NCBI GenBank assembly: GCA_029051965.1 | Contig: JAIDJZ010000431.1 | Coordinates: 1-20,963 of the forward strand | Direction: 5' to 3' | Origin: Paramuribaculum sp. | GTDB taxonomy: Bacteria > Bacteroidota > Bacteroidia > Bacteroidales > Muribaculaceae | DNA: 20,963 bases | Shown here: piece after piece, positions 1 through 6,953 of the stretch | Position numbering within the stretch: the stretch's first letter is position 1 | Layout: every line of letters starts with the position of its first letter | The notes under the pieces: generated by a model | Told to the model about the DNA's origin: nothing | Database searches by the model: none | The model's input: the letters and a program-made list of their open reading frames with translations, nothing else | Program-made: the position numbers and the translations under genes

Positions 1-72
1 TGATATAACTATAGTCAGCGGGAATCCATTTGAATCTACGGCAAGATGTCTTTTTATACCCTTGATTTTCTT
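1..72 (-). pseudogene. IS5-type transposase remnant (runs off the left edge)
   Basis: Read on the minus strand, this stretch encodes 24 residues beginning KKIKGIKRHLAVD and ending in LTIVIS at the window edge. The pattern (K-K-x-K-G-x-K-R-H-x-x-V-D-x-x-G) is the highly conserved middle of IS5-family DDE transposases, just after the first catalytic region. In the same frame there is a TAA at 73-75 and another stop shortly before it, and the sequence further upstream does not continue the transposase. The copy is therefore broken at its 5' side and is most likely a decayed or truncated insertion sequence. The 3' part lies outside the window, so its state there is unknown. No terminal inverted repeat or target duplication could be identified. 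Confidence 0.6.
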
Positions 73-268
73 TTATTGCTGAGTTTTATCGGACAGCAAT
101 AATTAAATTACCTTATCATCGCATCTCTCCGGCGCTTTTTGCCTTGTTCTTCAGTCACGTAGCTACGGCTACGCTCCTTCATCACAAGACAAAAATCACT
201 CAGAGATATGCGACCCCAGCATTAACAATTATTGGGGAACCGGCTCTAAAGGGCTTGTCTGGATTACG
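73..268. other. Non-coding stretch between IS remnant and TPR gene
   Basis: I see no credible gene here. The piece holds a short perfect hairpin sequence, CGTAGC-TACG-GCTACG, around 158-173, and is probably debris associated with the transposase remnant. Short open frames on both strands have no signal peptide, no recognisable motif and no conservation that I can judge. Confidence 0.4.
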
Positions 269-541
269 TCAGGGATTGAGCAGGTCGGGATTGAAGAAAT
301 CGGCGATGTCGCGGGCCTGTTCGAGGGCGAAGGCAGCCGGACTGTCGGGATCGAGAGCAACGGCACGTGAATAGCAGGACATTGCTTCAGATCGATTGCC
401 TGTCCGCCAGTGGATTTTCCCGTGCAGATACCAGAGCCGGCTGTCGTCGGGAGTTTCCTTAAGCGCCCTGTCGGCTTCGGCAATGGCTTCGGCAATGCGG
501 TCTTGTCTGAGGAGTCGGCTGATATGTTCGTAGGTGTCCAT
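269..541 (-). CDS. Small TPR-repeat protein
   Basis: This is a 90-residue soluble protein built from two tetratricopeptide-type helical hairpins. The second is canonical: counting from S34, the conserved TPR positions hold W37, G41, A53, Y57, A60 and P65. The first hairpin (about residues 1-33) is degenerate. There is no signal peptide or membrane segment, so it should act in the cytoplasm, probably by binding a protein partner; the partner cannot be told from the sequence. Small one-gene TPR proteins ending in a short DxxNFxN-like tail are common in Bacteroidales. I chose the ATG at 541 over the in-frame TTG at 556, because ATG is far more usual and the sequence just upstream (554-561) resembles a -7 box. 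The gene is divergent from the phosphatase gene on its right. Confidence 0.8.
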   Translation of the reverse strand: MDTYEHISRLLRQDRIAEAIAEADRALKETPDDSRLWYLHGKIHWRTGNRSEAMSCYSRAVALDPDSPAAFALEQARDIADFFNPDLLNP

Positions 542-704
542 AGGATTGACTTTCAAAGAGAATGTAATGAGCGGAAAATTAGGGCTAAAGAACGTTTTTT
601 CGCTGGCGGCAGGAAATTTTTGGGCCTTTTAAGCGTTATTAATAAAAGAGTCCGTCACGCCCCTTTCCATAACAACAAAATTAAGTAAAAATCAGATAGC
701 ACCA

Positions 705-1970
705 ATGACAGCGCGCAAATTATTTTCAATAGTTCTTGTGTTGGCTTCCGCTCTCGGAACCACTGCTGCAGATCCAACAGCCACAAACTACTCCTGGTCT
801 GACTGTCAGGGAACAGCTTTGCCCTATCCGGTCCCTGAGCATCCGACTGTGTATCCTGATACGCTCAAGCCGGTGATGATCAATCACGTGGGGCGTCATG
901 GCGCCAGGTTTCCCTCGTCGCCACGCAATTGCAACACGCTGCTTGGCGCGCTTGACAAGGCTGAGTCTGCCGGAACGATCACGCCTCAGGGACGCCGGCT
1001 GAAGAAACTGACTCAGCGAATCGTTGCGACTGTCAATGGCCGGTGGGGCGCGCTTGATTCGCTCGGAATGGTCGAGCAGCGCGGAATAGCCGCAAGAATG
1101 ATCGCTGCCTATCCGGAGCTTTTCAGGAATTCACTGGTCAATGCCATATCGTCTTATTCGCCGCGTTGTGTCATGAGTATGGATGAGTTCACCCATCAGC
1201 TTACCCGAATGGACAACACCGTCGAGCTTGACCTTGCTTCCGGCCGCCGTTTTTCGCCTCTGATGCGCTTTTTCGACAACAATCCGGCCTACACTGACTT
1301 CCGGACGTCAGAGGAACTGAAATCGACGATGCGCAGTTTCATAGCCTCCAACTGTCCGACCGAGCAGCTCAAAAGAGTTCTGGGCAGCGGATTTGATTTC
1401 GAAGGCTATTCAGTCGGAGCGACTGATCTGGCGCTGGCTGAATTCTCTGTCCTTGCGGGCATGCAGGCAATGGGGATGAGTGCGAATGTCGCTGAATATC
1501 TCAGCGCGCAGGAGCAAAACAGTCTGTGGGCGGTTGAGAATCTGCGTCACTATCTCCAGCATTCCGCCTCGACCCTCTCGACAGTCCCATCGGAAATTGC
1601 CGCTCCGCTGCTTGAGGACCTGCTTGCCACTACCGAAGCCTTCATCGCGGGCGACCGCGATGTGGCCAAAGTCAATCTGCGTTTCGGTCATGCCGAGACA
1701 CTGATGCCTCTTCTGGCTCTGATGCGTCTCCCCGGGTGTTACTATCTGACCAATTATTTCGATACGGTGGCTCTCCACTGGCTCGATTTCAACGTGGTCC
1801 CGATGGCGGCCAATATCCAGATGATACTTTTTAAAAGCGATTCAGGGCGCTATTATCTGCGGATTGACCACAATGAGCTTCCCGTGGCGTTCATCCCAAA
1901 CAGCCGGGCCGTTTATGTCGAGTGGACTGCGGCAAGGGATTATTTCCGGCGCTGTCTGCCGTTAATCTGA
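705..1970 (+). CDS. Secreted histidine phosphatase, Minpp-like (probable phytase)
   Basis: This is a 421-residue clade-2 histidine phosphatase that resembles multiple inositol polyphosphate phosphatases (Minpp). Residues 1-21 are a Sec signal peptide ending near TTAA, so the enzyme should be periplasmic or exported. The catalytic RHGxRxP motif is intact at R64-H65-G66-A67-R68-F69-P70, with H65 as the nucleophile. The proton-donor motif is HAE at 329-331, the form typical of Minpp, rather than HD as in AppA-type phytases. The family removes phosphate from inositol phosphates such as phytate, and Minpp enzymes are known in gut Bacteroides. The substrate here is inferred from the HAE motif. The gene lies 13 bp upstream of the apbE gene on the same strand, so the two are probably co-transcribed. 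I found no strong promoter in the 163 bp upstream. Confidence 0.88.
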   Translation: MTARKLFSIVLVLASALGTTAADPTATNYSWSDCQGTALPYPVPEHPTVYPDTLKPVMINHVGRHGARFPSSPRNCNTLLGALDKAESAGTITPQGRRLKKLTQRIVATVNGRWGALDSLGMVEQRGIAARMIAAYPELFRNSLVNAISSYSPRCVMSMDEFTHQLTRMDNTVELDLASGRRFSPLMRFFDNNPAYTDFRTSEELKSTMRSFIASNCPTEQLKRVLGSGFDFEGYSVGATDLALAEFSVLAGMQAMGMSANVAEYLSAQEQNSLWAVENLRHYLQHSASTLSTVPSEIAAPLLEDLLATTEAFIAGDRDVAKVNLRFGHAETLMPLLALMRLPGCYYLTNYFDTVALHWLDFNVVPMAANIQMILFKSDSGRYYLRIDHNELPVAFIPNSRAVYVEWTAARDYFRRCLPLI

Positions 1971-1983
1971 AAAAGTCAAGAAC

Positions 1984-2994
1984 ATGAAAAGGTTTAGTTT
2001 TGCTTTGTCGTTTGCGTCCGTTCTGGGGATTGCTTTGTTTTTTTCGTCGTGTGACACTGGTGGAGATTACCGTAAGTGCGAGGGTGTCGTATGGGCCACC
2101 ACTTACCATATAACCTACCGGAGTCCGCGCATGCTTGACGATTCGATAATCTCGGTGATGCAGCAGGTCGAGAACTCGCTGTCGCCTTTCGCGGGCAATT
2201 CGCTCGTCAGCCGCATAAATATGAATCAGACAGATCTGACCGACTCGTTGTTCCGCCGGATCTTCATTGCGGCCGGAGAGGTGAACCGTCTCAGTGAAGG
2301 GGCTTTCGACCCGACAGTGGCTCCGCTGGTCAATCTCTGGGGGTTCGGCTACCGCGATTCCGGTCTTGAGCCGACGCAGGAGTCGATCGACAGCGCTCTG
2401 TCACTGACAGGAATTGGCCGTTGCCGTCTTGACGGCGACAGGATTGTCAAGCCGTCGCCGATGACAGAGTTTGATTTTTCGGCAATAACGAAGGGCTATG
2501 GATGTGATCTGATCGGCGACATGCTCCGGCGCAACGGATGCGAGGATTTCATCGTCGAGATCGGGGGAGAAGTGACTGTCAGCGGGGTGAATCATCACGG
2601 AGAGCCGTGGCGTATCATGATAGACGCTCCGGTTGAGAACGACACAGCTGTTGTCCATAAAAGGATGGCTGTCATCAGCGTGACCGACTGCGGTGTGGCA
2701 ACTTCCGGCAACTACCGTAACTACCGGTCGACCTCACAGGGGAAAGCATGGCACACGATCTCGACCGTCACCGGGCGGCCGGCCGAGACCGGGACGCTGA
2801 GCGCTACGGTCATCGCTCCCGACGCCATGATGGCCGACGCGCTTGCCACGTCGTGCATGGCTATGCCGACTGAAGCCGCGCTTGAGATGATCGGGGGAAT
2901 CAGTGGTGTCGAGGCTCTTCTTGTGACGATAGGTCCGGAGGGTTATATCATGCACCGCACAGCCGGGTTTCCCTCCGTCGACGGTCAGAGATGA
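1984..2994 (+). CDS. apbE: FAD:protein FMN transferase (ApbE), lipoprotein
   Basis: This is a 336-residue ApbE-family flavin transferase. It attaches FMN from FAD through a phosphoester bond to Thr or Ser of exported or membrane proteins such as NqrB, NqrC and RnfG-type subunits. Residues 1-23 form a lipoprotein signal ending F-F-S-S-C, so the enzyme is probably tethered by C23. Family motifs are visible in order: GAFDPTVAPL at 107-116, ITKGYGCD at 168-175, EIGGE at 192-196, GNYRNY at 242-247, HTISTVTGRP at 257-266 and ADALATSC at 284-291; the last lies in the region of the metal site. The length is normal for the family. It follows the phosphatase gene by 13 bp. No flavinylated target protein is encoded in the window, so the usual target is probably a respiratory complex encoded elsewhere. 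Confidence 0.93.
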   Translation: MKRFSFALSFASVLGIALFFSSCDTGGDYRKCEGVVWATTYHITYRSPRMLDDSIISVMQQVENSLSPFAGNSLVSRINMNQTDLTDSLFRRIFIAAGEVNRLSEGAFDPTVAPLVNLWGFGYRDSGLEPTQESIDSALSLTGIGRCRLDGDRIVKPSPMTEFDFSAITKGYGCDLIGDMLRRNGCEDFIVEIGGEVTVSGVNHHGEPWRIMIDAPVENDTAVVHKRMAVISVTDCGVATSGNYRNYRSTSQGKAWHTISTVTGRPAETGTLSATVIAPDAMMADALATSCMAMPTEAALEMIGGISGVEALLVTIGPEGYIMHRTAGFPSVDGQR

Positions 2995-3027
2995 AACGAA
3001 TGTTGAAAACAGACCGGTGAGGGGGCA

Positions 3028-3053
3028 AACGGAGGTGTAACTTTGCCTCCGTT
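3028..3053 (+). promoter_or_regulatory. Promoter -7 box inside an inverted repeat before the amidase gene
   Basis: A perfect 8-bp inverted repeat, AACGGAGG (3028-3035) and CCTCCGTT (3046-3053), encloses a 10-nt loop that contains TAACTTTG (3038-3045), the Bacteroidota -7 promoter box. The right arm abuts the ATG at 3054. A good -33 TTTG is not visible at the right spacing. If the box is used, transcription would start at or near the start codon, giving an almost leaderless mRNA. The repeat is therefore more likely a DNA-level operator than an RNA hairpin. The function is inferred. Confidence 0.5.
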
Positions 3054-3455
3054 ATGAGAAAAATAAACAGAATCATCATTCACTGCACCGCCACAAAGGC
3101 AGGTCGCAGGACAACGGTCGAGGAAATCGACCGCTGGCATCGTGCACGCGGTTTCCGCTGCATCGGTTATCACTATGTTATCTATCTTGACGGCTCACTA
3201 GTCAGAGGTCGCGACGAATCAGAGGCCGGTGCCCACTGCAAAGGCTTCAATGCGAATTCGATCGGAGTCTGTTATGTCGGAGGCCTCGACGCGTCAGGAA
3301 AACCGGCCGACACCCGTACGCCTGCCCAGAAAAAGGCGCTTGTCGATCTTGTCGGGCGACTGAAGAGGCGTTTTCCCTCGGCTACGGTTCATGGCCACAA
3401 CGAATTCGCAGCCAAAGCATGTCCCTGTTTTGATGTGCGCGGTCTCGGTTTCTGA
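3054..3455 (+). CDS. N-acetylmuramoyl-L-alanine amidase, T7-lysozyme type
   Basis: This is a 133-residue single-domain amidase of the Amidase_2/PGRP fold, which cuts the bond between MurNAc and L-Ala in peptidoglycan. The residues that match the T7 lysozyme active site are all present at the right spacing: zinc ligands H10, H115 and C123, plus Y39 and K121 (in the AAKACPCFDV segment). There is no signal peptide or membrane segment, so export would need cell lysis, a holin or an unusual route. Small amidases like this are often phage-derived but are also scattered as single genes through Bacteroidales chromosomes. No other phage gene is present here. It has its own likely promoter and is convergent with the HD-domain gene, with only 8 bp between the two stop codons. 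Confidence 0.9.
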   Translation: MRKINRIIIHCTATKAGRRTTVEEIDRWHRARGFRCIGYHYVIYLDGSLVRGRDESEAGAHCKGFNANSIGVCYVGGLDASGKPADTRTPAQKKALVDLVGRLKRRFPSATVHGHNEFAAKACPCFDVRGLGF

Positions 3456-3470
3456 CCGGCAGGTCAGGAA
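3449..3470. terminator. Bidirectional hairpin formed by two convergent stop codons
   Basis: CTGACC (3452-3457), loop GGCA, GGTCAG (3462-3467) is a perfect 6-bp stem. It can be extended by a T-G wobble and two T-A pairs to 3449-3470. The left arm contains the TGA stop of the amidase (3453-3455), and the right arm contains the stop of the minus-strand HD gene (3464-3466). T and A runs flank it in the orientation expected for a short bidirectional terminator, but the tails are only 3-4 nt, so its strength is doubtful. Confidence 0.5.
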
Positions 3471-4003
3471 AATTCGCGGTCGAGGTCGTCGAACCGGTCG
3501 AGGCTTGACTGACCGAAACGAGCCATTTCGCGGCGCACCCGTTCGAGGTCTTTCCTCTCCATGCGACCGCTTTTCGAATAGAATTTGTCGGCGTAGCATA
3601 TGAGCCTTTCGAGAAGGGTCTGCGGCATGTAGTCGCCGTCCGGGAGGGGGAGCGCCGATGCGGCAATCTCGTCCGCCGTAAGCCCGGAACCGGTATGGCG
3701 TTCGGCGACTCTCGCCCACTCTTCGGGAGCTCCTTCCTTACGCAGGATCTCGCCTCCTGCAATTCCGTGGCAGATGTAAGGCAGTTCGCCGTGGCATTCT
3801 ATTCCGGGAGCATTCGTCCGGCAGATTCCGATGTCGTGGGTCATCGCAGCGCCGATGATGTCTGACTCCTTGAGCGGAAGCTTTTTCCGTTTTGCGACTG
3901 CAAGCGCCTCGTCGGCTACAGATCTGCAGTGGCGCAAATAAATATCCCGCAGCTTCGAGGCTGCGGGATAATATTTGTCTATGATTGACTGATAGTCGGT
4001 CAT
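3464..4003 (-). CDS. HD-domain metal-dependent phosphohydrolase
   Basis: This is a 179-residue soluble HD-superfamily protein. The metal-binding pattern is complete: H25 (in LRHCRSVA), H56-D57 (in THDIGI), H79 (ICHGIAGG), H103 (ERHTGS) and D139 (CYADKFYS). Members with the HDIG signature hydrolyse phosphate esters of nucleotides or related molecules; the real substrate of this subfamily is not known to me. It begins with ATG 17 bp after the ilvE stop on the same strand, so it is probably translated from the ilvE transcript. A link to amino-acid metabolism is only suggested by that position. It ends in the hairpin shared with the convergent amidase gene. Confidence 0.88.
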   Translation of the reverse strand: MTDYQSIIDKYYPAASKLRDIYLRHCRSVADEALAVAKRKKLPLKESDIIGAAMTHDIGICRTNAPGIECHGELPYICHGIAGGEILRKEGAPEEWARVAERHTGSGLTADEIAASALPLPDGDYMPQTLLERLICYADKFYSKSGRMERKDLERVRREMARFGQSSLDRFDDLDREFS

Positions 4004-4020
4004 TGTGGGTCGGGATTGGA

Positions 4021-5055
4021 TCAGATGTTTTCGATAACAGTGTTCCAGCCGTGGGTGTCTTCTTCCTCGCCGAGCTGGATGCCGCGCAGAAGGTTGTAGA
4101 GACGAGTGCTGACAGCTCCCGGATTTCCGTCGGCTGAGATGATGTATTTTTTTCCGGTGTCAATGTCGTCGATCTCGCCGACAGGAGAAATGACGGCGGC
4201 AGTTCCGCAGGCTCCGGCTTCTTCGATTTCGGCGAGCTCTTCAACGGTGATGTGGCGTTGTTCGACCTTGATTCCGAGGTCGTCGCAGAGGGCCATTAGG
4301 CTCTTGTTCGTGACTGATGGTAGAATCGACTCGGATGCGGGAGTGATGTAGACTCCGTTTTTGATTGCAAAGAAATTGGCAGGACCGCATTCGTCGAGAT
4401 ATTTTTTGTCGCGGGGATCGAGATAGAGCACGGCCGAGTAGCCCAGTTCATGGGCGTGGTTGCCCGATTTGAGGCTTGCGGCATAGTTGCCACCTGTCTT
4501 GAACCGTCCGGTTCCTTTGGGAGCGACGCGGTCATATTCGCGCATGATGCAGATGTTTGTCGGCTTGAATCCGGTTTTGAAGTAGGGGCCGACGGGGCTT
4601 ACGAGGATCATGAACAGATATTCGGTCGCAGACTTGACGCCTACGCTCGGAGTCATTCCGATTTCGAGAGGGCGGATGTAGAGCGACGCACCGCTGCCGT
4701 AAGGAGGAATGAAACGGGCGTTGAGCTCGACGGCTTTTCTGACCATCTCACAGAATATCTCGGTGGGCACTGGCTCCATGCAAAGGCCTTCGGCCGAACG
4801 GCGGATGCGCTGGGCATTTTCTTCCATACGGAAAACCCGGACCTTTCCGTCGCGTCCGCGAAACGCCTTCAGTCCTTCAAAAATTTCCTGACCGTAGTGG
4901 AGCGCTGTGGCGGCCATGTGGATGTTTATGGTGTCTGAGGTCGATACTTCTATTTCGCCCCATTTTCCGTCGCGGTAATGGCAACGGACATTATAATCAG
5001 TGGGTACATAACCGAACGGGAGATTAGCCCAATCGAGGTTTAGTTCTTCTTTCAT
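4021..5055 (-). CDS. ilvE: Branched-chain amino acid aminotransferase
   Basis: This is a 344-residue class-IV PLP-dependent aminotransferase of the BCAT type, responsible for the last step of Leu, Ile and Val synthesis and the first step of their breakdown, using glutamate/2-oxoglutarate. The catalytic lysine is K186 in GTGRFKTGGNYAASL. Other family marks are HYGQEIFEGLKAFR (53-66), SLYIRPL (124-130), YLDECGPANFF (219-229) and GTAAVISPVGEI (284-295). Three in-frame ATGs are possible (5082, 5061, 5055). I prefer 5055 because Bacteroidales homologues begin MKExxxDW close to this point. The TTG at 5109 overlaps the -7 box and is unlikely. The HD-domain gene follows 17 bp downstream. Confidence 0.96.
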   Translation of the reverse strand: MKEELNLDWANLPFGYVPTDYNVRCHYRDGKWGEIEVSTSDTINIHMAATALHYGQEIFEGLKAFRGRDGKVRVFRMEENAQRIRRSAEGLCMEPVPTEIFCEMVRKAVELNARFIPPYGSGASLYIRPLEIGMTPSVGVKSATEYLFMILVSPVGPYFKTGFKPTNICIMREYDRVAPKGTGRFKTGGNYAASLKSGNHAHELGYSAVLYLDPRDKKYLDECGPANFFAIKNGVYITPASESILPSVTNKSLMALCDDLGIKVEQRHITVEELAEIEEAGACGTAAVISPVGEIDDIDTGKKYIISADGNPGAVSTRLYNLLRGIQLGEEEDTHGWNTVIENI

Positions 5056-5106
5056 AATCATGTTGGGTTCTATGTTCTGCATTGAGATCTCGGCAAAACT
5101 CAGCTG

Positions 5107-5114
5107 CAAAGTTA
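5107..5114 (-). promoter_or_regulatory. Probable -7 box of the ilvE promoter
   Basis: On the minus strand this reads TAACTTTG followed by C, a perfect match to the Bacteroidota -7 consensus TAnnTTTG. It lies 24 bp before the first ATG of ilvE (5082) and 51 bp before the preferred ATG (5055). No TTTG is present at the expected -33 position, so the promoter may be weak or activator-dependent. The 10-bp inverted repeat at 5142-5168 lies just upstream of the -33 region. Confidence 0.55.
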
Positions 5115-5141
5115 AGAATTTTATCAGGAATATTTCCCCGA

Positions 5142-5168
5142 CGGCACAAAAAACTCTCTTTTGTGCCG
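5142..5168. repeat. 10-bp perfect inverted repeat upstream of ilvE
   Basis: CGGCACAAAA (5142-5151) and TTTTGTGCCG (5159-5168) are perfect inverted copies separated by 7 nt. It lies between the nhaD 3' end and the ilvE -7 box, about 28 bp upstream of that box. It could be a terminator hairpin for nhaD without a T-tail, or an operator upstream of ilvE. The sequence alone does not decide between these. Confidence 0.6.
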
Positions 5169-5196
5169 CTGAGGAGGGGAGGCGGGGTAAATGCCG

Positions 5197-5236
5197 TCCG
5201 ACCGTCCGGCGCGATCAATCATGCCGGACGGTCGGA
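5197..5236 (-). terminator. 14-bp hairpin downstream of nhaD
   Basis: TCCGACCGTCCGGC (5197-5210) and GCCGGACGGTCGGA (5223-5236) form a perfect 14-bp GC-rich stem with a 12-nt loop. On the minus strand it begins 38 nt after the nhaD stop codon. No T-run follows, so it may be a transcript-stabilising 3' hairpin or a weak terminator rather than a classical intrinsic terminator. Confidence 0.55.
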
Positions 5237-5274
5237 GTAGAAACGCCACAGAGGGAGTGGTTGTTCGGTGTATG

Positions 5275-6612
5275 CTATATTGACAGAATGAATGTCTCGG
5301 CCCAGATTGTGGCGATGCCTGCCAGATAGCCCGCGAAGGCGAGCAGAGTGATCCGTCGGGCATACCACATGAACGGAATCTTCTCGATTCCCATAGCGAC
5401 AACTCCGGCAGCCGATCCGATGATCAGCAGGCTGCCGCCGACTCCGGCACAGAAGGTCAGAAGGTGCCAGAAAAGGCCGTCGCCGATAAAGAGGGCTGTG
5501 TAGGCCGGATCGGCCGAGGCGGCGATGGCGGCTTCGGTTGCCACAGGATACATGTCCATGCAGGCTGCGACGAGCGGCACATTGTCGACGATCGACGAGA
5601 GGACTCCGATGATGCCGCTGATGAGATAGACATCATGGAAGTTGTCGTTGAGCCACATGGCGAGCTGCGAAAGAATTCCGGCCTGGCCGAGTGCTGCGAC
5701 CGACATGAGGATTCCGAGGAAGAAGAGAATGGTCGACATGTCGATGTTGCGGACAACCTGCGAAATGCGTCCTTCGATTTTTCCGTCAAGATCATAGTGG
5801 TGGACGATCAGTTCGGTAAGTAGCCAGAGAATGCCGAGCGAAAGCAGGATGCCCATGTATGGCGGCAGATGGGTGGTGGCTTTGAAGACGGGAACGAAAA
5901 GGAGTCCGGCCACACCGCATATCAGAATAAGGATCGAGAGTTTGCGGTGGTGTTCGGCCAGCGAATAGCCCTTGCGTTCGTCCTGGGTGTTGAGCGATTC
6001 CATCGGAGCCGGTGCGATCATGAATGATGCAATGAATGTCGGGACAATGACCGATACGATCGACGGGATGATCAGGTTGACGATCAGATCGACAGACGAG
6101 ACGTAGTTTTTCATCCAGAGCATGATTGTCGTGATGTCGCCGATCGGCGACCATGCGCCTCCGGCGTTTGCCGCCAGCACGATCACACAGGCGAAAATCC
6201 AGCGTTCTTTCTGGTCGCTAAGCATCCGGCGGAGCATCATGACCATGATGATCGTCGTTGTCATGTTGTCGAGAATGCTCGAAAGGAAGAAGGCGACGAA
6301 TGCCAGAATCCACAGCAGACTCCGCTTGTTGCCGGCCCGCAGGTTTCTGACAATGATGTTGAAGCCGCCATAGCGGTCGATCAGTTCGACGATCGTCATC
6401 GCTCCGATTAGGAACACGACAATCTCGCAGGTGTCGCCGAGCGAGAGCACGAGGTCTTCCGAGAGGTTGGGGTCATGGGCGGCAACGGCATAGACAGCCC
6501 ATAGGGCGCCGCACATGATCAGCGCGAATGTGGCTTTGTTGATGCCCAGAACATGCTCTGAGGCAATCAGCAGATAGCCGATGATGAAGATAATCAGCAG
6601 AGTGGTAATCAT
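5275..6612 (-). CDS. nhaD: Na+/H+ antiporter, NhaD family
   Basis: This is a 445-residue inner-membrane protein with about 11-13 hydrophobic segments, belonging to the ion-transporter superfamily and resembling NhaD sodium/proton antiporters. The two inverted halves each carry the helix-break motif: SSILDNMTT (111-119, with D115 and N116) and SSIVDNVP (339-346). The segment NAGGAWSPIGDITTIMLW (149-166) is a hallmark of NhaD. It exports Na+ (or Li+) in exchange for protons and so supports pH and sodium balance. It starts with ATG at 6612 and is transcribed alone from the promoter at 6740-6772. The length is normal and there are no disruptions. Confidence 0.92.
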   Translation of the reverse strand: MITTLLIIFIIGYLLIASEHVLGINKATFALIMCGALWAVYAVAAHDPNLSEDLVLSLGDTCEIVVFLIGAMTIVELIDRYGGFNIIVRNLRAGNKRSLLWILAFVAFFLSSILDNMTTTIIMVMMLRRMLSDQKERWIFACVIVLAANAGGAWSPIGDITTIMLWMKNYVSSVDLIVNLIIPSIVSVIVPTFIASFMIAPAPMESLNTQDERKGYSLAEHHRKLSILILICGVAGLLFVPVFKATTHLPPYMGILLSLGILWLLTELIVHHYDLDGKIEGRISQVVRNIDMSTILFFLGILMSVAALGQAGILSQLAMWLNDNFHDVYLISGIIGVLSSIVDNVPLVAACMDMYPVATEAAIAASADPAYTALFIGDGLFWHLLTFCAGVGGSLLIIGSAAGVVAMGIEKIPFMWYARRITLLAFAGYLAGIATIWAETFILSI

Positions 6613-6739
6613 TTTTCCTGTTCAGATAAGGTGGTTTGACTGGATATATAGATGAATGGTAAATAAACTTTTCTGCAATTGAAAACATGGAGCCCCGCCC
6701 ATGAGGATGCCATTCGTAGTCAGGCGATCCGTAACTCCA

Positions 6740-6772
6740 CAAAGTTACACAATTTTCAGATGTCGCAGCAAA
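6740..6772 (-). promoter_or_regulatory. Near-consensus promoter of nhaD
   Basis: On the minus strand, TTTG (6772-6769) is followed after 21 bp by TAACTTTG (6747-6740). This matches both Bacteroidota promoter boxes (-33 TTTG and -7 TAnnTTTG) at accepted spacing. Transcription would start near 6733 and give a 5' leader of about 120 nt before the nhaD ATG. Confidence 0.7.
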
Positions 6773-6921
6773 TCTTCGAGGCCTTTTCTTTAAAAAAAAT
6801 GCCGCAGAAAAAACAGTGGTAAAATAGGTCCTGAAAAATGCATGCGGGATGTGCCGGGCAGCCGCTTTTTGATAATCTTATTAACATTGGCCGAGTTAAG
6901 AGTGAAAAAAAGTGTGAGATT

Positions 6922-6953
6922 TTTGGCTATTTCATGAAAAAGTTGTTACTTTG
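6922..6953 (+). promoter_or_regulatory. Promoter of the rpmB-rpmG-DUF4295 operon
   Basis: TTTG (6922-6925) is followed after 20 bp by TTACTTTG (6946-6953), one mismatch from the -7 consensus TAnnTTTG. Transcription would start around 6960, leaving a leader of roughly 135 nt before rpmB. Confidence 0.65.

Noticed and set aside
144..374. 76-residue plus-strand ORF at the left edge
   Set aside because: It covers non-coding debris and then runs antisense through the TPR gene. It has no motif or plausible start context.
1410..1778. Antisense ORFs inside the phosphatase and other large genes
   Set aside because: They follow the codon pattern of the real gene on the other strand, which is usual in GC-rich coding DNA, and carry no domain or signal.
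3054..3455. Prophage or gene-transfer-agent remnant suggested by the T7-type amidase
   Set aside because: No holin, structural, integrase or other phage gene lies nearby, and single amidases of this type are common in Bacteroidales chromosomes.
5056..5109. Longer N-terminus of ilvE from a TTG at 5109
   Set aside because: The TTG lies inside the TAACTTTG -7 box, and homologues start near MKEE, so this region is promoter and leader.
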